From contig DUDB01000061.1 in NCBI GenBank assembly GCA_012959525.1, positions 173,514-237,513 of the forward strand: a stretch of 64,000 nt of DNA. Reading direction: 5' to 3'. This document shows positions 18,117 to 27,547 of the stretch, piece after piece. The position numbers and the translations under genes were made by a program. The stretch is from Planctomycetota bacterium. GTDB taxonomy: Bacteria; Planctomycetota; UBA1135; GCA-002686595. The notes under the pieces were generated by a model. That model was not told the origin of the DNA and searched no databases. It saw only the letters and a list, made by a program, of their open reading frames with translations. The stretch's first letter is position 1. Each line of letters begins with the position of its first letter.

Positions 18117-21100
18117 TTACTTCCCTATTCCCCGGCCGGGGCTCCACGGCACGCCAGCTTGGTCAAGGGCCTGCTCAAGTGCGGGCATGGCATTCAACCG
18201 CAGCTGCTCCAACTGCTCAGCCAAGGTGGCCATGGTCGCTAGACCGATTCTGAGGCTCTCTTTGTGGCTGGGCGCCGGGCCATAGGTGGACCAGCTGGTT
18301 CCCATGGAGGCCATGCTTAAGCGGTGTTGAACCGAGACGGGGCCCGAGTCGCCTGCGTCGTCCCGCCTCGAGCTTCCGGAGAAGGCCAATTCTATGTCGT
18401 GCAGTTGGCGCTCAACCCTGGCTGCGCGGGCATCCAGCGAATCTGCATCACTCGTTGCGCGGGCCAGGACAGAGCGCATGGCCTTCACGCGTTCCAAGAG
18501 ATCAGCGGTAAGGGCTCCGATCGCCCCGGCTCGGCGGTTGGCGGCTTCAAGTTCCAACCAGAACTCGGCCGCTGCAGCGGGACCGGCACTGGGCAATGAG
18601 CCCTCGCGCAGAGGGGACACCTCGAAGGAGACGGCCTCTGTGAGATCTGTCCACTGCCCCTCAACCTGCTTGCGCAGGCTCACTGTGTAGGTGCCAGGTG
18701 CCGTGAGTACGCCTTCAGGCCCTCGGCCCCGGCGTTCACCACCACCGCCCCGCGACCAGGCATCCACCGCGGGTCTACGCAGGTCCCAGGTGACGCGGTG
18801 CAGCCCCTTCTGCGCCACGCCCTCCAACCGGCGCACGACCGCCCCTTGGCTGTCGCGAACCACCAGCTCCACTGAGGGATCGGGTGCAAGCTCCTCTTCG
18901 CGCAGGGCATCCCAGCCGGGGGTCGGAGTGTCGCCACCCTCCTCGGCGATCTTGCCCTCGGCTTCCTGACGCTCGGCCTTGCGGCTCTTCAGGCCCTCGC
19001 GCAAGTAGTAGGTGAACGTCGCACCGAACGGCGGGTTCTCCGCGACATAGTACGAGTCTCCTTGAGAGGCCTTGCCCCCATTACCCAGGGTGGGCCGAGG
19101 TATGTACCAGTCTGCATCACGAATGCTGAAGAGCGCCGCCTCCTGATCCAACACCTCAGCGCTGACTTCGCGCAGGGCAGAGTAGTCGTCCAAGATCCAA
19201 AAACCTCTGCCGAAGGTGGCTCCCACCAAATCGCTTTCTCTGCGCTGGATGGCCAGGTCGCGGAACGGGATGTTGGGCGTACCGCCGGTGAGCTTTACCC
19301 AGTGGGCGCCAGCGTCCACGCTGAAGAACACGCCGAACTCAGTACCCAGGAACATCAATTCCGCACGCTCGTGATCTTGTACGAGCCGCCAGCAGAGGTG
19401 ACGGTCAGGCAGATCGCCCACGATGGATTGCCAGGTCGCGCCCCGATCGATGCTGTGCAGTAGGTAGGGCTTGTAGTCACCCGTCTTGTGGTTGTCGACA
19501 CAGGCGTAGACGCCGTCAGGGTTGAAGAGATCGGCCTTCAGGTCATTCACGAAGAAGCCATCGGGCACGTCCGGCAAGGAGTCCACGGCGCGCCATGAAC
19601 CCCCACCATCTTCACTGACCTGGATCCGTCCGTCGTCGGTCCCGGCGTAGAGGAGCCCCTGAACCAAGGGGGATTCCGCCAGGGACGTAATCGTCCCGAA
19701 CTTCGACATGGCCATCAGGTCCCAAAGCGCGTCCACGCTCCACACGCGGTCCATCATGGGGGTCCGCAAGCGGTCTGCACTGTGGGTCAGGTCGCCACTG
19801 ATGGCCGTCCACTCGTCCCCTCGGTTCTCCGAACGCCAGACCCGCTGGCTGGCGTAGTACAGGCGCGTGGGCGAGTGTGGGCTGACGAGGATGGGCGCAT
19901 CCCAGTTGAAGCGCTCCGAGGGTTCGTCTTCAGCGGGCTGGGGTTGGATGTAGACGATTTCTCCCGTACGGCGATCCGTGCGCACCAGGTTTCCCTCTTG
20001 CCACTCCGAATAGACGATGTCCGGATTGCCCGGCTCCGTCGCTGGTTGGTGGCCGTCAGCGAAGACCGTGATGAACCAATCCGCGTTGCGAATACCGTTG
20101 GCGCTGTCCGTGCGCGAGGGACCGCCCTGCGTAGAGTTGTCCTGGGTTCCGCCATACACGTTGTAGAACGGCTCGGCGTCATCCACGGCCACCTTGTAGA
20201 ACTGTGTCACCGGCAGGTTGGCAACGAACTTCCAAGTGGCACCCTGATCGAAGGTCTCGTACAGCCCGCCGTCACATCCAGCCAACAGGTAGTCGGGGTC
20301 GGTGGGGTGGAAGGCCAGGGCGTGGTTGTCAGAGTGCTTGTTCTCCTCACCCACCTCGTTGAAGGTCTTACCGCCGTCGCGGGTCACGTGCATCCACACG
20401 TCGGCCTGGAAGATTGTGCCCGGCGCGTGGGGGCTGGCCCAGATCTCCTGGTAGTAGTGAGGCCCGGTGCCCCCGGACATGTAGTCATTGCGCTTCTCCC
20501 AGCTCTGCCCGGAGTCCGTAGAGCGGTAGAAGCCGCCCTTGCGCGGTCCAAGTTCGATGGTCGCGTAGACAATCGATGAATCTTCCGGCGCGAGAGCGAG
20601 CCCTATTCGTCCCTTGTCCTCGGACGGAAGACCTCGGGTCAGCTCCGCCCAGCTTGCTCCCCCGTCGGCCGACTTATATATGCCTGACTCGGGCCCGCCA
20701 TTCAGGAGAGCCGCCACCGTACGCAGCCGTTGATGCTTGGACGCATAGAGAACGTCAGGCTGCTCCGGATCCATGATGACGTCGTTGACCCCGGTGTAGG
20801 GTCCGCCCGACAGCACGAGGTTCCACGATCCTCCGCCGTCGGTGCTCTTGAACAAGCCTCGTTCGCCTCCGCCGGACCACAGAGGCCCCTGGGATGCGAC
20901 GTAGACCGTATCCGAGTCACGCGGGTCCACGAGGATCTTCGCGATGTGCTCAGATGCAGCGAGACCCACGTTGTTCCAGCTCTCACCGCCATCGCGGCTG
21001 ACGTAGACACCGTCCCCGAATCCCACGTGGCGGCCCCCCACGTTCTCTCCCGTCCCCAGCCAGATCGTGTCGGGCGCGTTGGGATCGATGGTGATGCAAC

Positions 21101-21440
21101 CGGTGGAGTAGGAACCCTGATCCTCGAAGATCGGCTTCCAGGTCGTACCCGCGTTGGTGGTCTTCCAGACGTTGCCGCTGCCGACGGCCACATACCAGGT
21201 GCTCGGGTCGTCGGGATGCAGGGCGATGTCGGCGATGCGCCCCGACATGAGTGCCGGCCCCAGGTTCCGCAGACCCAGTCCGGCAAAAGTCCCGGAGTTG
21301 AATACGGATTCGGGTTCGCTCGTGGCCTCATCCTGCATGGGTGATGCGGGAAGCAAGGCGCAGGAAGACAGAACAAAACCTGAGAGGGTCAAGAGGACCA
21401 TGGCTGCAGTACCGGAGGGATTTCGGGGGGAGAGGCTCAT
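18117..21440 (-). CDS. Sortilin/VPS10-like BNR (Asp-box) beta-propeller lipoprotein
   Basis: I set the start at 21440 (MSLSPRNPSGTAAMV) because it places a lipobox (VLSS|CALL) at the right distance. Longer forms reach 21554. The 1107-residue product contains at least seven Asp-box repeats of the form S-x-D-x-G-x-S/T-W, for example SRDGGESW, STDGGGSW, SADGGASW, STDSGQSW and SEDGGGSW, arranged as tandem propellers over the first 750 residues. A beta-rich linker and a C-terminal helical region with heptad-like pattern follow. Such proteins are usually annotated as glycosyl hydrolase or YVTN/BNR-repeat proteins, but I see no catalytic triad of a sialidase. I infer a secreted glycan- or peptide-binding protein acting with the neighbouring sulfatase. 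Confidence 0.85.
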   Translation of the reverse strand: MSLSPRNPSGTAAMVLLTLSGFVLSSCALLPASPMQDEATSEPESVFNSGTFAGLGLRNLGPALMSGRIADIALHPDDPSTWYVAVGSGNVWKTTNAGTTWKPIFEDQGSYSTGCITIDPNAPDTIWLGTGENVGGRHVGFGDGVYVSRDGGESWNNVGLAASEHIAKILVDPRDSDTVYVASQGPLWSGGGERGLFKSTDGGGSWNLVLSGGPYTGVNDVIMDPEQPDVLYASKHQRLRTVAALLNGGPESGIYKSADGGASWAELTRGLPSEDKGRIGLALAPEDSSIVYATIELGPRKGGFYRSTDSGQSWEKRNDYMSGGTGPHYYQEIWASPHAPGTIFQADVWMHVTRDGGKTFNEVGEENKHSDNHALAFHPTDPDYLLAGCDGGLYETFDQGATWKFVANLPVTQFYKVAVDDAEPFYNVYGGTQDNSTQGGPSRTDSANGIRNADWFITVFADGHQPATEPGNPDIVYSEWQEGNLVRTDRRTGEIVYIQPQPAEDEPSERFNWDAPILVSPHSPTRLYYASQRVWRSENRGDEWTAISGDLTHSADRLRTPMMDRVWSVDALWDLMAMSKFGTITSLAESPLVQGLLYAGTDDGRIQVSEDGGGSWRAVDSLPDVPDGFFVNDLKADLFNPDGVYACVDNHKTGDYKPYLLHSIDRGATWQSIVGDLPDRHLCWRLVQDHERAELMFLGTEFGVFFSVDAGAHWVKLTGGTPNIPFRDLAIQRRESDLVGATFGRGFWILDDYSALREVSAEVLDQEAALFSIRDADWYIPRPTLGNGGKASQGDSYYVAENPPFGATFTYYLREGLKSRKAERQEAEGKIAEEGGDTPTPGWDALREEELAPDPSVELVVRDSQGAVVRRLEGVAQKGLHRVTWDLRRPAVDAWSRGGGGERRGRGPEGVLTAPGTYTVSLRKQVEGQWTDLTEAVSFEVSPLREGSLPSAGPAAAAEFWLELEAANRRAGAIGALTADLLERVKAMRSVLARATSDADSLDARAARVERQLHDIELAFSGSSRRDDAGDSGPVSVQHRLSMASMGTSWSTYGPAPSHKESLRIGLATMATLAEQLEQLRLNAMPALEQALDQAGVPWSPGRGIGK

Positions 21441-21501
21441 GCGGGGCACAGAGCCTACGCGATCAAAGCCCTTTCGGGACCGCGCTTCGAACTCCTTGGA
21501 G

Positions 21502-23049
21502 CTACCGCTCGGGCGCGCTCCGGCCCTTCTCCACGTAAGACCTAGCCAGTTCAAGCATGGATTCCACTACTTCGGGGTGATCGGCGAACACGTTGCTTTT
21601 CTCTACCGGGTCTGTCTCAAGATCGTAAAGCTGACCGCTTGGTTCGCCGGGGCCCACGGGCACGCGCGAAGGTTCCGTCCACCCCCCCGTTCCCCGACCA
21701 AAGACGAGCTTCCACTTGCCTTGTCGCAGAGCGAACAGCCCATCAATGGAGTGGTGCATGGTGGCCTCACGCAGTGGATCGGCAAGCACCTCCCCCTTCC
21801 ACACCCCGAGCAGGCTGTAGGAATCCTGGCCCGCATCGTTCCCCAGCGGATGGCCGACGACCTCGGCGAGGGTGGCGAAGAGATCAGTGTGACAGGTGAC
21901 CTCTTCGGTGACCGTGCCCGGCTTGACAACCCCGGGCCAGCGCACGATGAAGGGTACGCGGTGTCCCCCTTCGTGAATGTCTGCCTTGATTCCGCGCCAA
22001 GGCATGTTGGGATCGTGGCCGGTCTCGACCGTCACGCTTCGAACCTCTCCGCACATGTCCTCGCCACTGCGCCCGGGTGAACCATTGTCCGATGCAAAAA
22101 TGACAAGCGTGTCGCCCGCGATTCCAGCCTGATCTACGGCATCGAGCACGCGGCCGACGCTGTGATCCACTTGATGTACGAAATCGCCGTAGATACCGGC
22201 CTCGCTCTTTCCCCTGAATTCTTCCAGGGGGGCAATGGGTGTGTGTGGCGCGGGCATCGTGAAGAACAGGAAGAAGGGCTGCTCCGGGGTAGCTGCCCGT
22301 TCTTGGATGTAGGCCACGGCCCGAGCGGTCAGCTCAGGTAGCTCCGCCTCGGGCTTCCAACCCGGTGCCATGGGACCGGGAATGCCAAAGAACTGGTTCA
22401 TCTTGGTTTCGCTGGGCTCCACAACCACCCGGTCATCCTCAATGAAGCAGTAGGGTGGGAAATTGGGCACGTCATGGCCGAAGTAGTGGTCAAACCCGCG
22501 CGTGGTGGGACCCCCCAGAATGGGCTTGGAGAAGTCCACGCTGACAGAATCCAGCCCGCGGCCCCCGCCACGGTTGGGCGAGCGGCCGGCCGTGATGGGC
22601 CAATCCCAGCCCAGATGCCACTTTCCGATGCAGGCGCTGTGAAAGCCGTGCTGGCCCAACATGGCGGGCAGAGTCAGTCTTCCCTCTTCAATCAAGGGAG
22701 GATCCCACTCGAGCAAGACCGATTGCTGTAACCAGGTACGCCACGCGTAGCGCCCGGTGAGAATTCCATAACGCGTGGGCGTGCAGACGGCGGAGGGAGA
22801 GTGCGAATCGAGGCCGCGCAGCCCCTGCGATGCCAGACGATCGAGGCGGGGCGTTGGGATTTTCGACGTGGGCTGATAGCAGCCCAGATCTCCGTAGCCC
22901 AGATCGTCGGCAAGAATGAGGATCACATTGGGACTCTGACCTTCAGCGCGCTCAGGGCGCGGCGCGGGACCCTCTGCGCACGCCCCCAAGAGAAACACAC
23001 CCATCAGCGAATACGCGAACTTCACGCGACCATGGTACGGTTTATTCAT
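21502..23049 (-). CDS. Sulfatase (formylglycine type) lipoprotein
   Basis: A 515-residue product from Met 23049 (MNKPYHGRVK), or slightly shorter from a GTG at 23025. Both keep the lipoprotein signal FLLGA|C24. The sulfatase domain starts at NVILILADDLGYGD (metal Asp residues 48-49) and carries the canonical maturation motif C89-T-P-T-R, in which Cys is oxidised to formylglycine, followed by GILTG. IGKWHLG and FASDNG hold the other metal and sulfate ligands. It belongs to the arylsulfatase A/S1 class that desulfates marine polysaccharides. It heads a three-gene minus-strand unit with the BNR lipoprotein and a small lipoprotein. Its ATG interlocks with the ATG of the divergent hlyIII gene in a shared CATG. 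Confidence 0.9.
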   Translation of the reverse strand: MNKPYHGRVKFAYSLMGVFLLGACAEGPAPRPERAEGQSPNVILILADDLGYGDLGCYQPTSKIPTPRLDRLASQGLRGLDSHSPSAVCTPTRYGILTGRYAWRTWLQQSVLLEWDPPLIEEGRLTLPAMLGQHGFHSACIGKWHLGWDWPITAGRSPNRGGGRGLDSVSVDFSKPILGGPTTRGFDHYFGHDVPNFPPYCFIEDDRVVVEPSETKMNQFFGIPGPMAPGWKPEAELPELTARAVAYIQERAATPEQPFFLFFTMPAPHTPIAPLEEFRGKSEAGIYGDFVHQVDHSVGRVLDAVDQAGIAGDTLVIFASDNGSPGRSGEDMCGEVRSVTVETGHDPNMPWRGIKADIHEGGHRVPFIVRWPGVVKPGTVTEEVTCHTDLFATLAEVVGHPLGNDAGQDSYSLLGVWKGEVLADPLREATMHHSIDGLFALRQGKWKLVFGRGTGGWTEPSRVPVGPGEPSGQLYDLETDPVEKSNVFADHPEVVESMLELARSYVEKGRSAPER

Positions 23050-23683
23050 GCAACCCAAGTGGGATCGCCGAGAGGAACTTCTCAATGCAACAAGCCATGG
23101 CCTCGGCTTCCTGGTTGCGCTGATTCTGCTCCCTTTCCTATTGGTGGAAGCCGCACAGCGTGGCACGGCCTTACACATCACGGGGTGCGCGGTCTTCGGG
23201 ATCTCAATGCTCGCAACCCTGGCCGCGTCTACGGTCTATCATTTTTCCATCCAACCGCGGCGCCGACGGGTTCTGCGCGTGGTCGATCATGCCAGCATCT
23301 TCCTGATGATCGCCGGTTGCTATACACCGTTCTGCCTGACCAGCCTGCCCAGCATTTGGGGGTGGACCCTGTTCGGACTCGTCTGGGGCGTCGCGAGCTT
23401 TGGCGTGGTCTTCAAGTTGTTCTTCACGGGTCGATACGAGGCCTTCTCCATGTTCCTCTATCTGGGCCTGGGCTGGGTGGGGATCATCGCTATCGGTCCC
23501 ATGGTTGAGGCCCTGCAGACGGCCACACTCGCCCTGATCTTCTCTGCGGGGGCCGCGTTCACAGTCGGAGTCGGCTTCTACCTGCAGGACCACAAGCGCT
23601 GGTTTCACTTCGCTTGGCACCTGTGCGTGGTGGCGGGCTGCTGCTGCCTCTACGGAGCTGTCTACGCGGAACTGCCGCGCTGA
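23048..23683 (+). CDS. Hemolysin III / PAQR family membrane protein
   Basis: A 211-residue integral membrane protein with seven hydrophobic segments. Conserved residues of the bacterial hemolysin III (YqfA/TrhA, PAQR superfamily) are present: EELLNATSHGLG near the N-terminus, STVYH after helix 2, the DHASIF-L-MIAG-YTPF motif, and a C-terminal HFAWHLCVV. The Ser/Asp/His set binds zinc in this superfamily. The role may be membrane-lipid homeostasis; haemolysis is only a historical name. The start codon at 23048 overlaps the divergent sulfatase start by two bases, so its promoter must lie inside the sulfatase coding region. It converges on the next gene with a six-base gap. Confidence 0.9.
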   Translation: MQPKWDRREELLNATSHGLGFLVALILLPFLLVEAAQRGTALHITGCAVFGISMLATLAASTVYHFSIQPRRRRVLRVVDHASIFLMIAGCYTPFCLTSLPSIWGWTLFGLVWGVASFGVVFKLFFTGRYEAFSMFLYLGLGWVGIIAIGPMVEALQTATLALIFSAGAAFTVGVGFYLQDHKRWFHFAWHLCVVAGCCCLYGAVYAELPR

Positions 23684-23689
23684 TCCCGG

Positions 23690-24712
23690 TCAGTTGAAGG
23701 TCACGGCCACGGCGTCGGTGAAGTTCGAGGTGCGGCCGGGATTCTTGTCCCTAAACCACAGTTGGAAATTCCACGTCTCCCCTGGTTGGACGGCAACCGG
23801 CGGGCTCAGAGGGATCGCGCTGGTGTCTACGTCGACCACGATCTGACCCATCGGTCCGGAGTTTCCAAGTTGGGAAACAAGGCGCGCGATGGTGCCCCCC
23901 AAGCAGATGTTGCCCTGGCTCCCGCCCGGGTTCGGCACAAATCCCTGGGTCTGGCTTGCCAGGAAATAACCAAACTGTTGGAGGGGAAGCTGGTCTGCGA
24001 TCAAGCGCAGGGAATCGCCCGCAAGGGTGCTACCCGAAGCCCGAAGACGAGCGGACATCCCGCTCGAATTCAAATTCGCAGGACCGCAATAATTTTGGCC
24101 AACGGGCCCCACAAGTGCGGAGAAGGGGATCTGCTTCACGTCCAGGGTTGTTCCTGCACCGTCCTTGCCGAACAGGTTGACTGTGCCGGACACCGTTTCG
24201 CCCGACGTCACGCTGAGTTGGGCGATCAGCACTCGACCCGCGACGGGATAGCAGGGTGGGGAGAATGGAATCTCGAACCAGACCCCGTTGTTCGTGACAA
24301 TCCCCCCCCCGGAGTTGAACGGGCCGAAGTCCACGCCAATGTTGAGCATGGTATTTCCGATCATGTCTTGCGAACCGAGAGCCACCCACGAATCGAGGCG
24401 CAGGTTCGGATCGATGGTGTACCCGGCCGGGTTGATCTGGGCAGAAGTGTCGCCGCCCAAGACGTTTTGGTAGAAGCCGAGGCTGTCCGTTGTCTGCACG
24501 CCGAGAAGGTCTGTGCTGTCACCATAGACGGCGTTCAGTTGTGCAGCCGGATCCGAAAGAGTCGCGAAGACCCTGACGGTGCTCACCGCCCGGCCAGCCA
24601 CTATTCGGTCCAAGGCCACGATCTCGGTCTCTAGGCCATCAATTTGGGCGGCAGCGCTTGCGCCGAGAGCATGTGCCAGTAAGAGGGTGCAGGTAAGAGG
24701 ACGGCAACGCAT
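23690..24712 (-). CDS. Secreted protein with lineage-type C-terminal domain (NPGGSQG-CLGG-WFRD)
   Basis: Start at 24712 (MRCRPLTCTLLLAHALGASA), supported by AGGAGT seven bases upstream and a signal peptide ending ASAAAQ. The 340-residue product has an N-terminal beta-rich region (about 30-205) resembling other secreted planctomycetal proteins. It ends with a roughly 130-residue domain starting at N-YCGPANLNSSG and containing QQFGYFLASQTQGF, NPGGSQGNICLGG, PGETWNFQLWFRDKNP and SNFTDAVAV. Two Cys residues (in YCG and ICLGG) probably form a disulfide. The same domain closes the proteins at 47127 and 57350 and, in divergent form, 54972. No enzyme motif is present. It is the last gene of the long minus-strand run from 35385. 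Confidence 0.75.
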   Translation of the reverse strand: MRCRPLTCTLLLAHALGASAAAQIDGLETEIVALDRIVAGRAVSTVRVFATLSDPAAQLNAVYGDSTDLLGVQTTDSLGFYQNVLGGDTSAQINPAGYTIDPNLRLDSWVALGSQDMIGNTMLNIGVDFGPFNSGGGIVTNNGVWFEIPFSPPCYPVAGRVLIAQLSVTSGETVSGTVNLFGKDGAGTTLDVKQIPFSALVGPVGQNYCGPANLNSSGMSARLRASGSTLAGDSLRLIADQLPLQQFGYFLASQTQGFVPNPGGSQGNICLGGTIARLVSQLGNSGPMGQIVVDVDTSAIPLSPPVAVQPGETWNFQLWFRDKNPGRTSNFTDAVAVTFN

Positions 24713-24820
24713 GGGGTTACTCCTGAGAGAGGATGAGGGGACAACCACCCGGTTGTCCCACTCTAGACGCAAGGGGGCCCGGCAGGGTTCCCGACAGGGC
24801 CTCTATCCCCCCGCCGCCGG

Positions 24821-26314
24821 CTAGCGTCCCTCCCAGGTGAAAGCCCAGATGTCCTCGTCATCCTCCGGGCCGGGCTGGACGAGCGAGTGCTGGCGCGCGT
24901 AGAGGCGCCGGTTGTAGCCCGCCCAGTAGGCATCGGAGATGAACATGGGGTTTCGCTCGAGCGTTGTCTCCCACTTGTTCAGCCGGGCCAGCATGGCAAG
25001 CCCACGCTCAGGCTCAGCCTGCAGGAGGTCACGTGTCTCTCCCGGATCTTCGGCCAGGTTGTAGAGCTGTGGAGGCTGACTCGCCGGCCGCAGGTACTTC
25101 CAATCGCCTGCCCGAACGGCTGCTCCGCGCAGGGCCATGCGCCAGATGAGAGCCTCGTGAGGATCCCCCTCTTTGGTTCCTTGAAAGAAGGGCATGAGAT
25201 CCACGCTGTCGTAGATGGGACCCTCCTTGGGCTTGCGCCCCTCCCGTTCTTGCCGGTCACCGGGTGCTGGCCCACTACCACCCGCTGCTGTGACAAAGGT
25301 TGCCATCACGTCGAGGGCGGACACGGGCCGTGTGTAGACCTGCGGCTCAAGCGCCTCGGGCCAGTGATAGAGGGTCGGCACTCGGACCCCTCCTTCCAGA
25401 AAGGTTCCCTTGCCTCCTCGCAGGGGCGCATTGACCGCATGACTCACTTCCACCGAACCGCCGTTGTCCGAGATGAACACGATCATGGTGTTTTCGAGCT
25501 CGCCGCGCGCCGCCAGCCTCTCGACGAGCTGGCCAATGTTCTGGTCCATGCAGTGTTGCATGGCGCAGTACGCACGCCGCTTCTCGTTCACAATGTGGGC
25601 GTAGAGCTCCAGGTCCTCAGGCCGTGCCTGCATGGGGCCGTGTGGCGTGTTGTAGGAGAGGAAGAGAAACCACGGTCTGTCGGCATCGGCGTTAGAGGCC
25701 TTTCCGGCCGAATCGATGAAGTCCAAGGCCTCCAGGGTGAACCAGTCCGTGAGATAGGGCGTCCGAATCGACTCAGGCTTTTCGTCCCCGTAGAGAAGGC
25801 TGTTCTTCTTCAAGGTCGGCCAGTAGCCGTGGCTGCCGCCGAGCATCCCAAAGAAAAAATCGAACCCGCGCCGCAGGGGGTGCTGCTCATCAAGGGCCTT
25901 GCCCAAGTGCCACTTGCCCACCAGGCCCGTGCGATAACCCAGTGCTTGCAGTCGCTCGGAGATCAGAGGTTCGTCAAGCGGGATGCCCGCGAACTCGGGA
26001 GCGAGGTAGTCGGGGTGATGCAGATTGTGCTCAAACCCGAAGCGCGACCCGGAGCGGCCAGTGAGCAAGCCCGCGCGGCTTGGGGCACACACGCAGCTCG
26101 CCACGTATCCGTTGGTACAGCGCACACCGCCAGCAGCAAGACGGTCCAAGTGGGGTGTCTGGATTTGCAGTGAGCCGTAGCAACCCAAGTCCCCGTAGCC
26201 CATGTCATCTGCGACAATCAGCAGAAGGTTGGGCGAGCCGGTTTCCGCCGCTGCCGAGGATCCGAGGTAGGCGAGGGTGACAAGAAGGGCACAGCGTGCA
26301 GCAAGGGGCTTCAT
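24821..26314 (-). CDS. Sulfatase (formylglycine type), secreted
   Basis: The start at 26314 gives MKPLAARCALLVTLAYLGSSAAAE, a signal peptide cleaved near SAAA|ET. The 497-residue product begins its sulfatase domain at PNLLLIVADDMGYGDLGCYG (metal Asp 36-37) and has the canonical motif C76-A-P-S-R80-A-GLLTG for formylglycine formation. VGKWHLG and FISDNGG carry further ligands. It is of the arylsulfatase / N-acetylgalactosamine-6-sulfatase class. The porin gene ends 23 bases upstream of this start, so the two are surely co-transcribed. No formylglycine-generating enzyme or anSME lies in the window, so maturation must be provided from elsewhere in the genome. Confidence 0.9.
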   Translation of the reverse strand: MKPLAARCALLVTLAYLGSSAAAETGSPNLLLIVADDMGYGDLGCYGSLQIQTPHLDRLAAGGVRCTNGYVASCVCAPSRAGLLTGRSGSRFGFEHNLHHPDYLAPEFAGIPLDEPLISERLQALGYRTGLVGKWHLGKALDEQHPLRRGFDFFFGMLGGSHGYWPTLKKNSLLYGDEKPESIRTPYLTDWFTLEALDFIDSAGKASNADADRPWFLFLSYNTPHGPMQARPEDLELYAHIVNEKRRAYCAMQHCMDQNIGQLVERLAARGELENTMIVFISDNGGSVEVSHAVNAPLRGGKGTFLEGGVRVPTLYHWPEALEPQVYTRPVSALDVMATFVTAAGGSGPAPGDRQEREGRKPKEGPIYDSVDLMPFFQGTKEGDPHEALIWRMALRGAAVRAGDWKYLRPASQPPQLYNLAEDPGETRDLLQAEPERGLAMLARLNKWETTLERNPMFISDAYWAGYNRRLYARQHSLVQPGPEDDEDIWAFTWEGR

Positions 26315-26337
26315 CGCCCCATGGGGCCGTGCGCGGG

Positions 26338-27546
26338 TCAAAAATGCAACTGCAGCCCGAACATCAACGCGCTCTCCCCGCTGCGGGCTTCGCCGTCAAC
26401 GAATACATCGTCCGAGTAGACGCTGCGGACCAGGGCCTGGCGCAGGACCATGTGGCGGTTCATGACCCAGTTGAGACCCAGGGAGAAGTTCCAGATCGAG
26501 GATGAATACGTGCCCGTCGCCGCCAGCCCTTCGCTCTGCAGGAGTTGATCCGAGTTCAACTCGGAGATCCGGGCGGCCAGAATCCACGCACCGCGCCCGC
26601 TACCGGTGGCCGGATCAAAAGACTGGTCGGGGGTGACCCCCTTGAAGGACTTGCTCTCCCCGGTCAGGACACGCGCCACCTCGAGGTAGGACCCGCTAAA
26701 TTCCACGTCTTCAACTCCCCCACCCGCGCGCATGCCCTGCTCCACCAACATGTGCTCGGCCTGTACGAACCACGGTCCATCAAACCAGGCGGCCTCGAAT
26801 CCAAGCCTCGTGCGATTGCCGTCGAGCTGCACCCCCCCCGCCATCTGGATGACATCCCGACCGGCCGCGTTCTGCACGCTTAGATCTGAGGCATCTGCAT
26901 TCAGTGAGCCCGTTGTGACAGCCAATCCCAACTGTAGGTTCCGCCATCTCGATGTGGGCTCCTGGGCGCGGGGGTGAAGCATGATTCTCCCGGCCAGGTT
27001 CACGCTTGCGTCCGAGTCTCCCGATTCCACACCGTCCGTCGCGGACACCCCATATTCCCACCGGCCCGAATTGTTCTTGCCGTTGAGAAAGAGACCGTGC
27101 TCTTCCGCTGGAGAGAACTGGTTCAGGATCGAGAAGCGCGTGAAGTTGATGTGCCGGCGGCTGCGGACTTCCTCTAGGCCGAAGGGCACTTTCATGCGCC
27201 CTGCCATGAGGAGTGCCCGCTTGGCACGGACCTCCATGCCGATCCAAGCCTCCTCAAGCTCGACACCCTCCGCTGCGAAGTTGGGTTCCACCCGAAAGTG
27301 CAGGGAGTCCGCAAACCGGCCAGCCAATTCGGGCCGCATGCGCTGCAGGCCCAGATTGGCACGCGGGGACCGCCCCTCATCCACGACCGCACCGTTTACC
27401 TGAAACAGGCCTTCCAGAATCAACTCGCTGCGACCATCGGCAGAAATCCAGCGGGGGCCGGGGGTAGCCTCCTGCGCGGCTTCAGCTTGAATAGCCGTGG
27501 CCAGCACGATGGTCAGGGACAAGCACAAGGAGTTCATGCCGCTCAT
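26338..27546 (-). CDS. Outer-membrane porin, phosphate-selective porin O/P-like
   Basis: A 402-residue protein starting at 27546 (MSGMNSLCLSLTIVLATA), one base after the stop of the LamG/toroid gene (TGACATG). An internal Met at 27537 is an alternative. After a signal peptide ending QAEA|AQ, it begins with the N-terminal strand pattern of the OprO/OprP family (ISADGRSELILEGLFQVNG, then LRRMRPE-x-x-G-F-like RMRPELAGRF) and continues with amphipathic strands. It ends GLQLHF, with the aromatic terminal residue needed for outer-membrane insertion. Family members form trimeric anion channels, but the exact substrate is unclear. Beside a sulfatase, uptake of anionic sugars, sulfate or phosphate is a reasonable inference. 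Confidence 0.82.
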   Translation of the reverse strand: MSGMNSLCLSLTIVLATAIQAEAAQEATPGPRWISADGRSELILEGLFQVNGAVVDEGRSPRANLGLQRMRPELAGRFADSLHFRVEPNFAAEGVELEEAWIGMEVRAKRALLMAGRMKVPFGLEEVRSRRHINFTRFSILNQFSPAEEHGLFLNGKNNSGRWEYGVSATDGVESGDSDASVNLAGRIMLHPRAQEPTSRWRNLQLGLAVTTGSLNADASDLSVQNAAGRDVIQMAGGVQLDGNRTRLGFEAAWFDGPWFVQAEHMLVEQGMRAGGGVEDVEFSGSYLEVARVLTGESKSFKGVTPDQSFDPATGSGRGAWILAARISELNSDQLLQSEGLAATGTYSSSIWNFSLGLNWVMNRHMVLRQALVRSVYSDDVFVDGEARSGESALMFGLQLHF

Positions 27547-27547
27547 G

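Noticed and set aside
24887..26173. 428-residue frame opposite the CAPSR sulfatase
   Set aside because: Antisense shadow of the sulfatase in a GC-rich genome. Its translation shows no domain pattern.
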